Of a DNA stretch of 64,000 nucleotides, positions 26,353 to 34,212 are shown in pieces. The position numbers were made by a program, and so were the translations under genes. This DNA is from Porticoccus litoralis (GTDB taxonomy: Bacteria; Pseudomonadota; Gammaproteobacteria; Pseudomonadales; Porticoccaceae), in the NCBI RefSeq assembly GCF_030676955.1, contig NZ_JAUUUU010000001.1:781111-845110 (forward strand), written 5' to 3'. Below the pieces are notes generated by a model, which did no database searches, was not told the origin of the DNA, and saw only the letters and a program-made list of their open reading frames with translations. The stretch's first letter is position 1, and every line of letters starts with the position of its first letter.

Positions 26353-27123
26353 TCAGGCAAGTACCATGGGCGTGCCGGTGAGAGGATTAACGGCGATGGT
26401 TGCCTCGACATGGAACACATCGCGAATCAATTCCGGGGTCAGCACTTCCCCCGGTTCGCCACTGGCGGCAATTTCTCCACAGCTCAACACCAGTAACTGG
26501 TCGGCACAGCGTGCCGCCAGGTTGAGGTCGTGAATCACCACTAGCACCCCCACGCCCTGTTCAGCCAGGCTGCGCATGATGGTCAGGGTCAGTTGCTGGT
26601 GAGCAAGATCAAAAGCCGATGTGGGTTCATCCAGCATCAGAACTCGCTGGCCATCGTCGACCGGCTCCCAGATCTGGGCCAGCACCCGCGCCAGCTGTAC
26701 GCGCTGTTTTTCACCGCCGGACATCTGTGTGTAATAGCGTTTGTCCAGATACCCGCCATCCACCGCCTGCAGCGCATCGTTAACAATCTGGGCATCGCGC
26801 GCAATTCCTGTGGCGTGTGGTATGCGTCCCAGGGTCACCACTTCCCTGGCGGTAAAGGGAAAGTCCAACCGGGAATGCTGAGGCAGCACCGCCATCATCC
26901 GGGCCAGGTGCTGCGGCTGCCAATCTCCGAGACCACGCCCGTTGAACATCACTTCGCCATCGCTGGCCTTCTGCTCGCCAGTCAACAAGCGCAACAGACT
27001 GGTTTTACCGGCACCATTGGCACCAATAACGGCCGTCACTTTACCCGGCTCAACGTTCAGGTTGATATTTCGCAGCAGGGAAAATCCAGCAACGTTAAGT
27101 GACAGATTGCGGGCCAGCAGCAT
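26353..27123 (-). CDS. btuD: Cobalamin ABC transporter ATP-binding protein (BtuD/HmuV-like)
   Basis: 256-residue ABC ATPase: Walker A GANGAGKTS (about 34-42), Q-loop LPQHSRLDF, signature MSGGEKQRVQLARVLAQ, Walker B VLMLDEPTSAFD and switch HDLNLAARC. By sequence it leans toward the HmuV haem type, but its place between btuC and btuF under a cobalamin riboswitch favours B12. The start ATG 27123 has GGAG inside the end of btuC, 4 nt after the btuC stop. The frame extends into btuC, which is not coding. Confidence 0.88.
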   Translation of the reverse strand: MLLARNLSLNVAGFSLLRNINLNVEPGKVTAVIGANGAGKTSLLRLLTGEQKASDGEVMFNGRGLGDWQPQHLARMMAVLPQHSRLDFPFTAREVVTLGRIPHATGIARDAQIVNDALQAVDGGYLDKRYYTQMSGGEKQRVQLARVLAQIWEPVDDGQRVLMLDEPTSAFDLAHQQLTLTIMRSLAEQGVGVLVVIHDLNLAARCADQLLVLSCGEIAASGEPGEVLTPELIRDVFHVEATIAVNPLTGTPMVLA

Positions 27124-27127
27124 CGTG

Positions 27128-28144
27128 TTACTCCAGCACCTTGCGGCGTTGCTGTAACAGCAGGGCCACAAAAAAAGGCGCACCCAACAGGGCCGTCACT
27201 ACCCCGGTGGGCAATTCTGCGGGGGCCATCAACGAGCGGGCTCCGGTATCCGCCAGCAACAGCAGCACGGCCCCGAGAATGGCCGAGCCGGGAATCAGGT
27301 AACGGTGATCCGGCCCGATCATCAATCTCACCAGGTGCGGCACGATCAGCCCCACAAAGGCGACCACTCCGGACACCGCCACGGCCACCCCCACACCCAA
27401 CGCTGTTAGCAGGATCAGACGGCGCTTCAGGGATTCCACCGCAATACCCAGATGACGTGCTTCGGACTCCCCCAACAAAATGGCATTCAATGCCCTGCCC
27501 TCCCTGGGCAATAAGACCATCAACGGCAACACCGCTACGGCAATAATTCCCACACGACTCCAGTTGGCGCTGTCCAGGTTGCCCATCTGCCACAGACTGA
27601 TGCGCCGCAGCATTTCATTGTCGGCAAAAAAACCGAACAGGCTGGTGGCCGCACCGGACAGAGCAGTAATGGCGATACCCGCAAGTAACATGGTGGATAC
27701 CGAGGTACCCGTAATGGTGGACGCTAGCCGATACACCAGCGCCGTGGCGACGAGGCCTCCAATAAAGGCACCAGCAGCAATCGCCGTAAGTTCAAAGACA
27801 CCACTCAGGAAACCGACGCCGCCAAAGAAAATCACTGCGCTGGCACCCAGTGATGCGCCACTGGACACACCAATCAATGACGGGTCTGCCAGTGGGTTGC
27901 GAAACAGCCCCTGCATCACGGCACCACAACTGGCCAGACAGGCACCGGCGAGCATCGCCAGCAGCACCCTGGGCAGGCGGAGATCCTGCAGAATGCGCAC
28001 ATCCATATCCGATTGCCGTGAAAACAATTCCAGCAATTTGCCAGGGGCAATGCTCACCGGGCCACTCAGTAATCCCAGCACGACTGCTGCCACCAGCAAC
28101 AGCCACGCGCCAGTCAGAAACGTTCGGGGAGGCAGCCTATGCAT
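27128..28144 (-). CDS. btuC: Cobalamin ABC transporter permease BtuC (FecCD family)
   Basis: 338 residues, about ten membrane helices, FecCD family. Diagnostic stretches are DLRLPRVLLAMLAGACLASCGAVMQGLFRNPLADPSLIG near the N-terminus and GVVAFVGLIVPHLVRLMIGPDHRYLIPGSAILGA near the C-terminus, the latter containing the coupling helix that contacts the ATPase. ATG 28144 lies 22 nt after cobO; the longer frame would overlap cobO coding and is rejected. Confidence 0.93.
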   Translation of the reverse strand: MHRLPPRTFLTGAWLLLVAAVVLGLLSGPVSIAPGKLLELFSRQSDMDVRILQDLRLPRVLLAMLAGACLASCGAVMQGLFRNPLADPSLIGVSSGASLGASAVIFFGGVGFLSGVFELTAIAAGAFIGGLVATALVYRLASTITGTSVSTMLLAGIAITALSGAATSLFGFFADNEMLRRISLWQMGNLDSANWSRVGIIAVAVLPLMVLLPREGRALNAILLGESEARHLGIAVESLKRRLILLTALGVGVAVAVSGVVAFVGLIVPHLVRLMIGPDHRYLIPGSAILGAVLLLLADTGARSLMAPAELPTGVVTALLGAPFFVALLLQQRRKVLE

Positions 28145-28166
28145 GAATCGTCGGCAACCTGAACAA

Positions 28167-28760
28167 TCAGAAATCCACACCGCGGCGGGCTTGGATACCA
28201 GCCCGGTAGGCATGTTTGACTTCACGTATTTCTGAAACGGTGTCGGCAATCTCCTGTAGTGCCGAACCGCCACCGCGACCTGTCACCACTACGCTCTGGT
28301 TGGCCGGGCGATTCTTCAGGGTGGTCAGTACCTCACTTTCATCGAGATAATTGAAGCTCAGCATATAGGTGAGCTCATCCAGCACCACCAGATGATAACG
28401 GTCATCTGTCAGCATTTTTTTGGCCACCGCCCACGTGGCTTGAGCGGCTTCAATATCACCCTCACGATCCTGGGTATTCCACGTAAAACCGGTACCCATC
28501 TGGTAAAAGTCCACTTCCGGGCACTGATCACGCAGGTACAGCTCCTCACCAGAAAGCTGTTCCCCCTTGATAAACTGCACCACTCCCACTTTGTAGTGGT
28601 AACCCAGGGCGCGGATCACCATACCGAAGGCCGAGCTGGATTTACCTTTGCCGTCACCGGTCAGCACGATCATGACTCCACGCTCCTGATCCGCCGCAGC
28701 AATGCCTGCATCCACCTTTTCTTTCAGCTTCTGCATCTTGTTCTTGTGTTTGTCGGTCAT
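28167..28760 (-). CDS. cobO: Cob(I)yrinic acid a,c-diamide adenosyltransferase
   Basis: CobA/CobO/BtuR-type corrinoid adenosyltransferase, 197 residues, which transfers the adenosyl group of ATP to reduced cobalt to make coenzyme B12. The P-loop variant GDGKGKSSSAFG is at about 36-47, with VVQFIKGEQLSGEE and LVVLDELTYML (Walker B-like). Its ATG (28758-28760) overlaps the preceding gene's TGA as ATGA, showing coupling. It supplies adenosylcobalamin from imported corrinoid; IcmF in this window is a consumer. Confidence 0.95.
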   Translation of the reverse strand: MTDKHKNKMQKLKEKVDAGIAAADQERGVMIVLTGDGKGKSSSAFGMVIRALGYHYKVGVVQFIKGEQLSGEELYLRDQCPEVDFYQMGTGFTWNTQDREGDIEAAQATWAVAKKMLTDDRYHLVVLDELTYMLSFNYLDESEVLTTLKNRPANQSVVVTGRGGGSALQEIADTVSEIREVKHAYRAGIQARRGVDF

Positions 28761-29689
28761 GACCATTCCTCGTTGGAGACACACATTGCCGGGGCCAGAC
28801 CACCTGGCAAGGGATGAGTATTCGGGTGTAACAGATTGGCCAGTATTTCCAGACTGTCCACCAGGCCTGGGCCGGGACGGCTGAAATACCGGTTGCCATC
28901 CACGGCGTAGACCTGCCCCGTTTGTGCAGCTGGCAGCATGACGTAGTCAGGCTGGTTTGTCAGCAGAGGGAGATCCTGTACGGTGCGGTGCAGATTAAAC
29001 CCGCAGAGAGCGACCAGCAGGACTTCCGGTGCAGCGGCCAGCAGGTCTGACCAGTTACGTCGTCGTGAAGGGCCGTGACGATCTCCGAAACAGGGCGTGC
29101 CGCCCGCCAATTGGATCAGTTCCGGGTACCAGTGCCCACTGTCAAACAGCGGATCAATCCACTCCAAAATGGCCACCCTGGGGCGGTTCTCTTTGGCAAT
29201 GGTTGCGGAACGCGCTGCCACCGCCTCCACCCGCCGCTTTAACCCGGCGTGATACTGGTGGGCCACTTCAGTGCAACTGGCGGCGTTTCCGACCAGCAAC
29301 ACTGTATCCAACACATCGTTGAGACAGGTAGGCTCCAGATTCACCACCTCGACCTCTCCGGGCAGTTGGCAGGTAATGGCATTGACTTCATCGGCGGACA
29401 CAGCGCAGACATCGCAAAGGGCCTGGGTGACGATCAGATCCGGAGCCAGTGCATCCAGCACATCGGTTTTCAAACTATAGAGCGCACTGTCGGTTTCCAG
29501 TTGGCTGTTAACCATGGCGTCGATTTCAGCACTGCTGAGCCCCTTGGGAATACGGGACATGGTGACCACCGGCAGCCCCAGCACATCGGCGGGATAATCG
29601 CACTCGTGGGTCACCCCCACCAGGCTGTCCCGCAACCCGAGGCCACAGATTATTTCCGTGGCACTGGGCAGCAGGGAGACGATTCTCAC
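28757..29689 (-). CDS. BtuF-like cobalamin-binding protein without signal peptide
   Basis: 310 residues of the class III binding-protein fold (MRIVSLLPSATEIICGLGL...LVGVTHECDYP, LVILEWIDPLFDSGHW-like second lobe, GVDSLEILANLLHP). No signal peptide precedes MRIVSLLPS, so the product should be cytosolic, unlike BtuF at 25479. Such proteins are often annotated cobalamin-binding. The start is GTG (29687-29689), overlapping the upstream stop by 4 nt (GTGA). A role in handling corrinoid between import and adenosylation is inference. Confidence 0.78.
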   Translation of the reverse strand: MRIVSLLPSATEIICGLGLRDSLVGVTHECDYPADVLGLPVVTMSRIPKGLSSAEIDAMVNSQLETDSALYSLKTDVLDALAPDLIVTQALCDVCAVSADEVNAITCQLPGEVEVVNLEPTCLNDVLDTVLLVGNAASCTEVAHQYHAGLKRRVEAVAARSATIAKENRPRVAILEWIDPLFDSGHWYPELIQLAGGTPCFGDRHGPSRRRNWSDLLAAAPEVLLVALCGFNLHRTVQDLPLLTNQPDYVMLPAAQTGQVYAVDGNRYFSRPGPGLVDSLEILANLLHPNTHPLPGGLAPAMCVSNEEWS

Positions 29690-30396
29690 TGCGAGGCTCC
29701 AGAAGCCACGACAGGAATCAGGTCGGTATACACAAAGCCATCCCGGGTCACGGTCTCGCCCACGGTGACAGGCACTGGTTTCTTAAACATGGGGCCATCA
29801 CAGGCAAAGCTGTGGAACTCGCCATTCTCACCACAGGGGTCAACATCGGGAGGCAGGCGCTCAAGAAAAGCATTGCTGAACAGCGATCCTGCCAGCTCCT
29901 CTGGCATTTTTTTCGGGTCCAGACAGGTGAGATAGGCCTGCAGGCCCGCCTCAACCATTTGTTGTGCAAGTTGATCGGTGGGGATACCCCACACAGGAAA
30001 CAGCAAGTCCAGCCCCGTATCCGCCATACGGCTTTCCCGATAGGCACGAATGTCCTCCAGGAACAGGTCACCGAAGGCCACCGCATCCGGCGACAGCTCA
30101 CGTCGAGCCTGGGCAAGCGCCTCCGTCATAGCCTGCTCATACTGTTCATTGCTGCAAGGCCAGGGTAGCGGAATTTCAATCAGCGGCAACCCTGCCGCTT
30201 CTGCCTGCGCGCGCACCAGTTCCAGGCGAACACCGTGAATAGCAGAGCGCTCAAATGCCTGGTTATAGGTATTCATCAGGCCAACCACTTCCACAGAGGG
30301 ATCCTGCTGCAATAGATACAGCGCCCAAGCAGAGTCTTTGCCACTGCTCCAGGAGAGCAGTACGCGGGTTTTGCCATTCACACTCAGATCAGTCAC
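29686..30396 (-). CDS. DUF71/COG2102 ATP-binding protein (diphthine-ammonia ligase-like; B12-salvage group by context)
   Basis: 236 residues of the PP-loop/adenine nucleotide alpha-hydrolase type: VLLSWSSGKDSAWALYLL (about 12-29) is the SGGKDS-like ATP motif, with EVVGLMNTYN following and DLFLEDIRAYRE, TCLDPKKMPEELAG and VDPCGENGEFHSF further on, the last being the most characteristic DUF71 motif. Archaeal and eukaryal relatives are diphthine-ammonia ligases; bacteria lack diphthamide, and comparative genomics has linked bacterial DUF71 members to B12 salvage. Its position inside this riboswitch-led operon agrees. The start is GTG at 30396. Confidence 0.82.
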   Translation of the reverse strand: MTDLSVNGKTRVLLSWSSGKDSAWALYLLQQDPSVEVVGLMNTYNQAFERSAIHGVRLELVRAQAEAAGLPLIEIPLPWPCSNEQYEQAMTEALAQARRELSPDAVAFGDLFLEDIRAYRESRMADTGLDLLFPVWGIPTDQLAQQMVEAGLQAYLTCLDPKKMPEELAGSLFSNAFLERLPPDVDPCGENGEFHSFACDGPMFKKPVPVTVGETVTRDGFVYTDLIPVVASGASQ

Positions 30397-30429
30397 GGTG
30401 CTGCTCCCTAAACTACTGGACCCTAAACA

Positions 30430-32385
30430 CTACTGGGCGAAACTATATCGAATACCCACCATGGCACCAAAACCCAGGGATTCGAAACCATAAACCTCTT
30501 CATAATTGTCATTCAGGACATTTTCAAAGCGGCTGTATACCGTCAGAGCTGGTGTCACACGATAGCTGGCACTCAGGTTTACCAGGGTAAATGAGTCCAG
30601 GTTCACCGTTTGTTCGGGATTGGGCCAGGGTGGAAAGAAGACGTCGTCCTGGTGGCCGTTGTACTGCGTATTCAATGCCAGTGACCACTTGGCATTCGGC
30701 TCCCACTGCAGGGTGGCGCTACCCAAGTGGCGGGGGCGGCGCAACTCATCCACCTCGCGGCCAGAACCATCCGGCTCGGTGGCATCAGTGTAGGTGTAAC
30801 TGCCCTTAAGGGTCACGGTGGGCGACAGGGCGGCTCGTGCAGTCAATTCCAACCCCTCGCGGTAACTGGTACCAGAAACGTTTTCCGCCGTGTAGGCACC
30901 AAACGGAGGAATCGTTGGATCAAAGACAAAGCCATCAATCTCGTCTTCAAGGCGCGCCTTGAAATAAGTCAGGCCAAGTTGGAGCTGCTCATTAAACAGA
31001 GACTGGTCAACGCCCACATCCCAGCTGGTGGATTTCTCAGGCTTCAGATCAGGATTCCCCACGAAAGAAGTGAAATATCCATAACGTTCTGAGAAGGTAG
31101 GATTTTTCACGGCCGTACCCCAGGTTGCACGCAGGCGGGTACCGGTTTCAGCAATCAGGTAACTGGCATCAAAACGCCGGGTATAGGCGTCATCAAATTC
31201 GGTGTTGTCATCGTGACGCAGGCTGGCACCCAGGGTCAGGTCTTCCCACAGCACGACCCGGTATTCCAGAGCCACAGCATTGGTTTCGCGGTCACGATCC
31301 TGATTCGGATCACCCCAGGGTAAGACAGGGCCACGCTGGGAGAACTGCTCGGTTTCCCTCTCAACCAGCAGTGACAGGCGCTGGTTCTGATCATCCCAGC
31401 TAAAGCTGGTCAGGTAGCTGTATTGTTTTTTGCGGCTATTGCTAGAACCGGTTAACAGGCTATCCGTGAAGTTCTCATTGGCGTGACGACTAACGGCAAC
31501 CGCAACCCGGTGCTGCCAGCGGTCATCCAGTAGTGACAAATCTGCCTGGGCGCGAACAAAGCGCTGACGAAACTCCGTCTCGCTGTCCTCATCTGTCGGC
31601 AAGCCCGTGGTAACAAAATCGGTGCCGTCAAATTCATTTTCCCCTTCAGTTTGACGACCGTGCAGGGACAGGGACAGATTATCCAGAGGACGCCAACCGG
31701 CGTTCAGATTTAGCATCGTATTGCGGTAACCGTCTTCTTCGCCACCATGGCGGGAAATGTTTTCGCCCTCAGAGGCCAGGTGGGATGCCCGCAGATTGAA
31801 GTGTGCTGTCTCGGAGCGTCCACCCAGGCTGAAACCACTGTTGGTGGTTCCATGATTACCAACTTCTGCAAATACATCACCCTGGCTTCCACTGGTAGCC
31901 TGACGTGTGATGATGTTGATCACTCCGCCCACGGCATCGCTACCCCAGAGCGCACTTTGAGCGCCCCTCACGACTTCTATCCGCTCGATGCCCGCCGCCG
32001 GCATATGCGCCCAGTTGAATTCATCACCCTGGGAGCCGTCGTTGACCTCCATGCCGTCTACCAGCACCAGCACATGGTTTCCCTCTGAACCGCGCATTCT
32101 CAGCTGGGTGGTAGCACCCAGAACACCGCCACGGTTGATGGCCACGCCGGGCACATTGCGCAGCAGATCACTGACCACAGCAGCGTGGCTGTTTTCGATT
32201 TCGGACGAGGAAATGACAGTGACAGAGCTACCTGTCTGAAGGAGTTGCACCGGTGTCAATGAAGCCGTCACGACGACTTCCGGCAATCCCAGCAACTGGG
32301 TGGATGATTCGTTGTTGGATTCGTTTGCCTGGACAGCGGCAATAGAGGAAATGGCCAGCAAACCGGCAAGTACAGCTTTGTTCAT
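30430..32385 (-). CDS. btuB: TonB-dependent vitamin B12 receptor BtuB
   Basis: 651-residue outer-membrane receptor: signal peptide (to about VQA, residue 20), TonB-box-like LPEVVVTAS (about 34-42), plug domain (VSDLLRNVPGVAINRGG, VLVLVDGMEVNDGSQGDEFNW, IERIEVVRGAQSALWGSDAVGGVINIIT), then a beta barrel ending in YSFAQ with a terminal aromatic pattern. The cobalamin riboswitch directly upstream identifies the ligand class. First gene of the operon; the next gene follows after 33 nt. GGAG precedes the ATG. Confidence 0.93.
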   Translation of the reverse strand: MNKAVLAGLLAISSIAAVQANESNNESSTQLLGLPEVVVTASLTPVQLLQTGSSVTVISSSEIENSHAAVVSDLLRNVPGVAINRGGVLGATTQLRMRGSEGNHVLVLVDGMEVNDGSQGDEFNWAHMPAAGIERIEVVRGAQSALWGSDAVGGVINIITRQATSGSQGDVFAEVGNHGTTNSGFSLGGRSETAHFNLRASHLASEGENISRHGGEEDGYRNTMLNLNAGWRPLDNLSLSLHGRQTEGENEFDGTDFVTTGLPTDEDSETEFRQRFVRAQADLSLLDDRWQHRVAVAVSRHANENFTDSLLTGSSNSRKKQYSYLTSFSWDDQNQRLSLLVERETEQFSQRGPVLPWGDPNQDRDRETNAVALEYRVVLWEDLTLGASLRHDDNTEFDDAYTRRFDASYLIAETGTRLRATWGTAVKNPTFSERYGYFTSFVGNPDLKPEKSTSWDVGVDQSLFNEQLQLGLTYFKARLEDEIDGFVFDPTIPPFGAYTAENVSGTSYREGLELTARAALSPTVTLKGSYTYTDATEPDGSGREVDELRRPRHLGSATLQWEPNAKWSLALNTQYNGHQDDVFFPPWPNPEQTVNLDSFTLVNLSASYRVTPALTVYSRFENVLNDNYEEVYGFESLGFGAMVGIRYSFAQ

Positions 32386-32494
32386 AATGTTCTCCGACGT
32401 TCAGCCCCGAACGCATTGAGTGGGTCAGATCACGGAGAAACGATTGGTGCAGAGGCGGAAATCGCCAATACCAACGCAACCACCCCCCGTGGTT

Positions 32495-32740
32495 CGTCTG
32501 CATAGCGACAGGCCGGTCTCCGGACTTATGAGCGGTTTCCCTGCCAGATCGCCTTCCCATGCAGTTGCACAGTGGCGTTGTGATCTGGCGCTTGAATCCC
32601 TGAGAGGATTCACTCAATTACCGTTGCGGGGGCAGTATCGGAATAGCTAACTCATTGAAAAAAGAGCAATAAAAACGCACCGATTTCCCGTTTCACCCGG
32701 CGCACTGAATGGCGCGCCGAGAACCTGTTGCCGAAGCAAG
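32495..32740 (-). promoter_or_regulatory. Cobalamin riboswitch controlling the btuB operon
   Basis: On the minus strand the leader holds the classic B12-box, AAGTCCGGAGACCGGCC (within 32507-32528). Before it come CCCGCAACGGTAA, GCCACTGTGC and GGGAAGGC elements and, near the 5' end, a GGGAAATCGGTGCG segment, in the order of an AdoCbl-type riboswitch. About 110 nt separate the B12-box from the btuB start, room for the expression platform. Outer limits are approximate. Adenosylcobalamin binding should shut the operon off. Confidence 0.93.
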
Positions 32741-32788
32741 GGTCGGGAATTTACGCCGCAGTGGCGGCAAAGTCAATTGACGGAAGTT

Positions 32789-34159
32789 TTAGCCCAGGGC
32801 ATCCAGGGCATCGGTGAGCTTGCGTACCGGCACCACATCCATGCCCTTGATGGGCTGCCGCGGCGCGTTGCCGGCGGGCACGATAGCGCGCTTGAAGCCG
32901 TGTTTGGCGGCCTCCCTGAGGCGCTCCTGACCGTTCTGTACCGGACGAATTTCACCGGACAAGCCGACTTCGCCAAACACCACCAGATCGCGGGGCAAAG
33001 GGTGGTCGCGGAAGCTGGAGATAACTGCCAGGATCAACGCCAGGTCCGCACTGGTTTCCAGCACTTTAACGCCACCCACCACATTCACGAACACATCCTG
33101 GTCGCCGACCATGATGCCGCCATGGCGATGCAGTACGGCCAACAACATGGCCAGACGGTTGTGTTCCAAACCCACGGTAACCCGGCGCGGGTTGCCCAGG
33201 TGACTGTCATCCACCAGCGCCTGCAATTCCACCAGCAAGGGACGGGTACCCTCCCAAACCACCATCACCAGGCTGCCGGAGGCCACTTCGTCGCCACGCT
33301 GGAGAAAAATGGCGGAGGGGTTTGCCACTTCACGCAAGCCTTTGTCCGTCATGGCAAACACCCCCAGCTCATTGACCGCGCCAAAGCGGTTCTTGTGGCT
33401 GCGCAGGGTACGGAAATGGCTATCGCTGGTTCCTTCCAGCATCAGTGAACAGTCAATCATATGCTCCAGCACTTTGGGGCCAGCGAGGCTGCCATCCTTG
33501 GTCACATGGCCTACCAGCAGCAACACCGTGCCACTCTGCTTGGCAAAGCGCACCAGCATAGCGGCGCTTTCACGTACCTGTGACACACTGCCGGGTGCGG
33601 AGGCAATGTCTTCCATCTGCATCACCTGAATGGAGTCCACCACAAGGATTTTCGGAGCCAGGCGGGCAGCGGTGCCACAGACGGTTTCCACGGAGGTTTC
33701 TGCCATGATCTGTAGTTTATCGGTCGGCAATCCCAGGCGATGGGCACGCATGGCCACCTGCTGGGGAGACTCTTCACCAGTGACGTAGAGGGCGGAAAGG
33801 GATTCCGCGAGTTTGCAGAGGGTCTGTAACAGCAGGGTACTTTTGCCTGCACCCGGCTCGCCACCCACAAGGATGCAGGAACCCGGCACCAGTCCACCAC
33901 CAAGCACCAGGTCCAACTCACCGACATTGGTGGTGATGCGGGGAATATCCTCCAGCTCGATCTCGGCAAGGGTGCTGACAACCCCATCGGCAGCACCGGC
34001 AAAACCGCTGCCTGTTCTCGATGACCCAGATGCAACAGCACTCAGTCGAATTTCGGCCAGGGTGTTCCAGGCGCCACATTCACCGCACTGTCCCTGCCAT
34101 TTACTGTAATCCGCGCCACAGTCGTTGCACACGTAAGCGGAGGTTTTCTTTTTCGCCAC
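32789..34159 (-). CDS. radA: DNA repair protein RadA (Sms)
   Basis: RecA-like branch-migration helicase in recombination, 456 residues. N-terminal four-Cys zinc finger (YVCNDCGADYSKWQGQCGEC), RecA core with Walker A GGEPGAGKSTLL and the RadA-specific KNRFG motif (SHKNRFGAVNELGVFAM), then a Lon protease-like C-terminal domain (about 290-456) without protease function. GTG start at 34159 with AGGAG 6 nt upstream. Downstream transcription would run toward the btuB leader. Confidence 0.96.
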   Translation of the reverse strand: MAKKKTSAYVCNDCGADYSKWQGQCGECGAWNTLAEIRLSAVASGSSRTGSGFAGAADGVVSTLAEIELEDIPRITTNVGELDLVLGGGLVPGSCILVGGEPGAGKSTLLLQTLCKLAESLSALYVTGEESPQQVAMRAHRLGLPTDKLQIMAETSVETVCGTAARLAPKILVVDSIQVMQMEDIASAPGSVSQVRESAAMLVRFAKQSGTVLLLVGHVTKDGSLAGPKVLEHMIDCSLMLEGTSDSHFRTLRSHKNRFGAVNELGVFAMTDKGLREVANPSAIFLQRGDEVASGSLVMVVWEGTRPLLVELQALVDDSHLGNPRRVTVGLEHNRLAMLLAVLHRHGGIMVGDQDVFVNVVGGVKVLETSADLALILAVISSFRDHPLPRDLVVFGEVGLSGEIRPVQNGQERLREAAKHGFKRAIVPAGNAPRQPIKGMDVVPVRKLTDALDALG

Positions 34160-34212
34160 ACTGCACTCCTTAAAACCGGGCTCAGTCTAGCACGACAGTG
34201 GTATTTTTCTGC

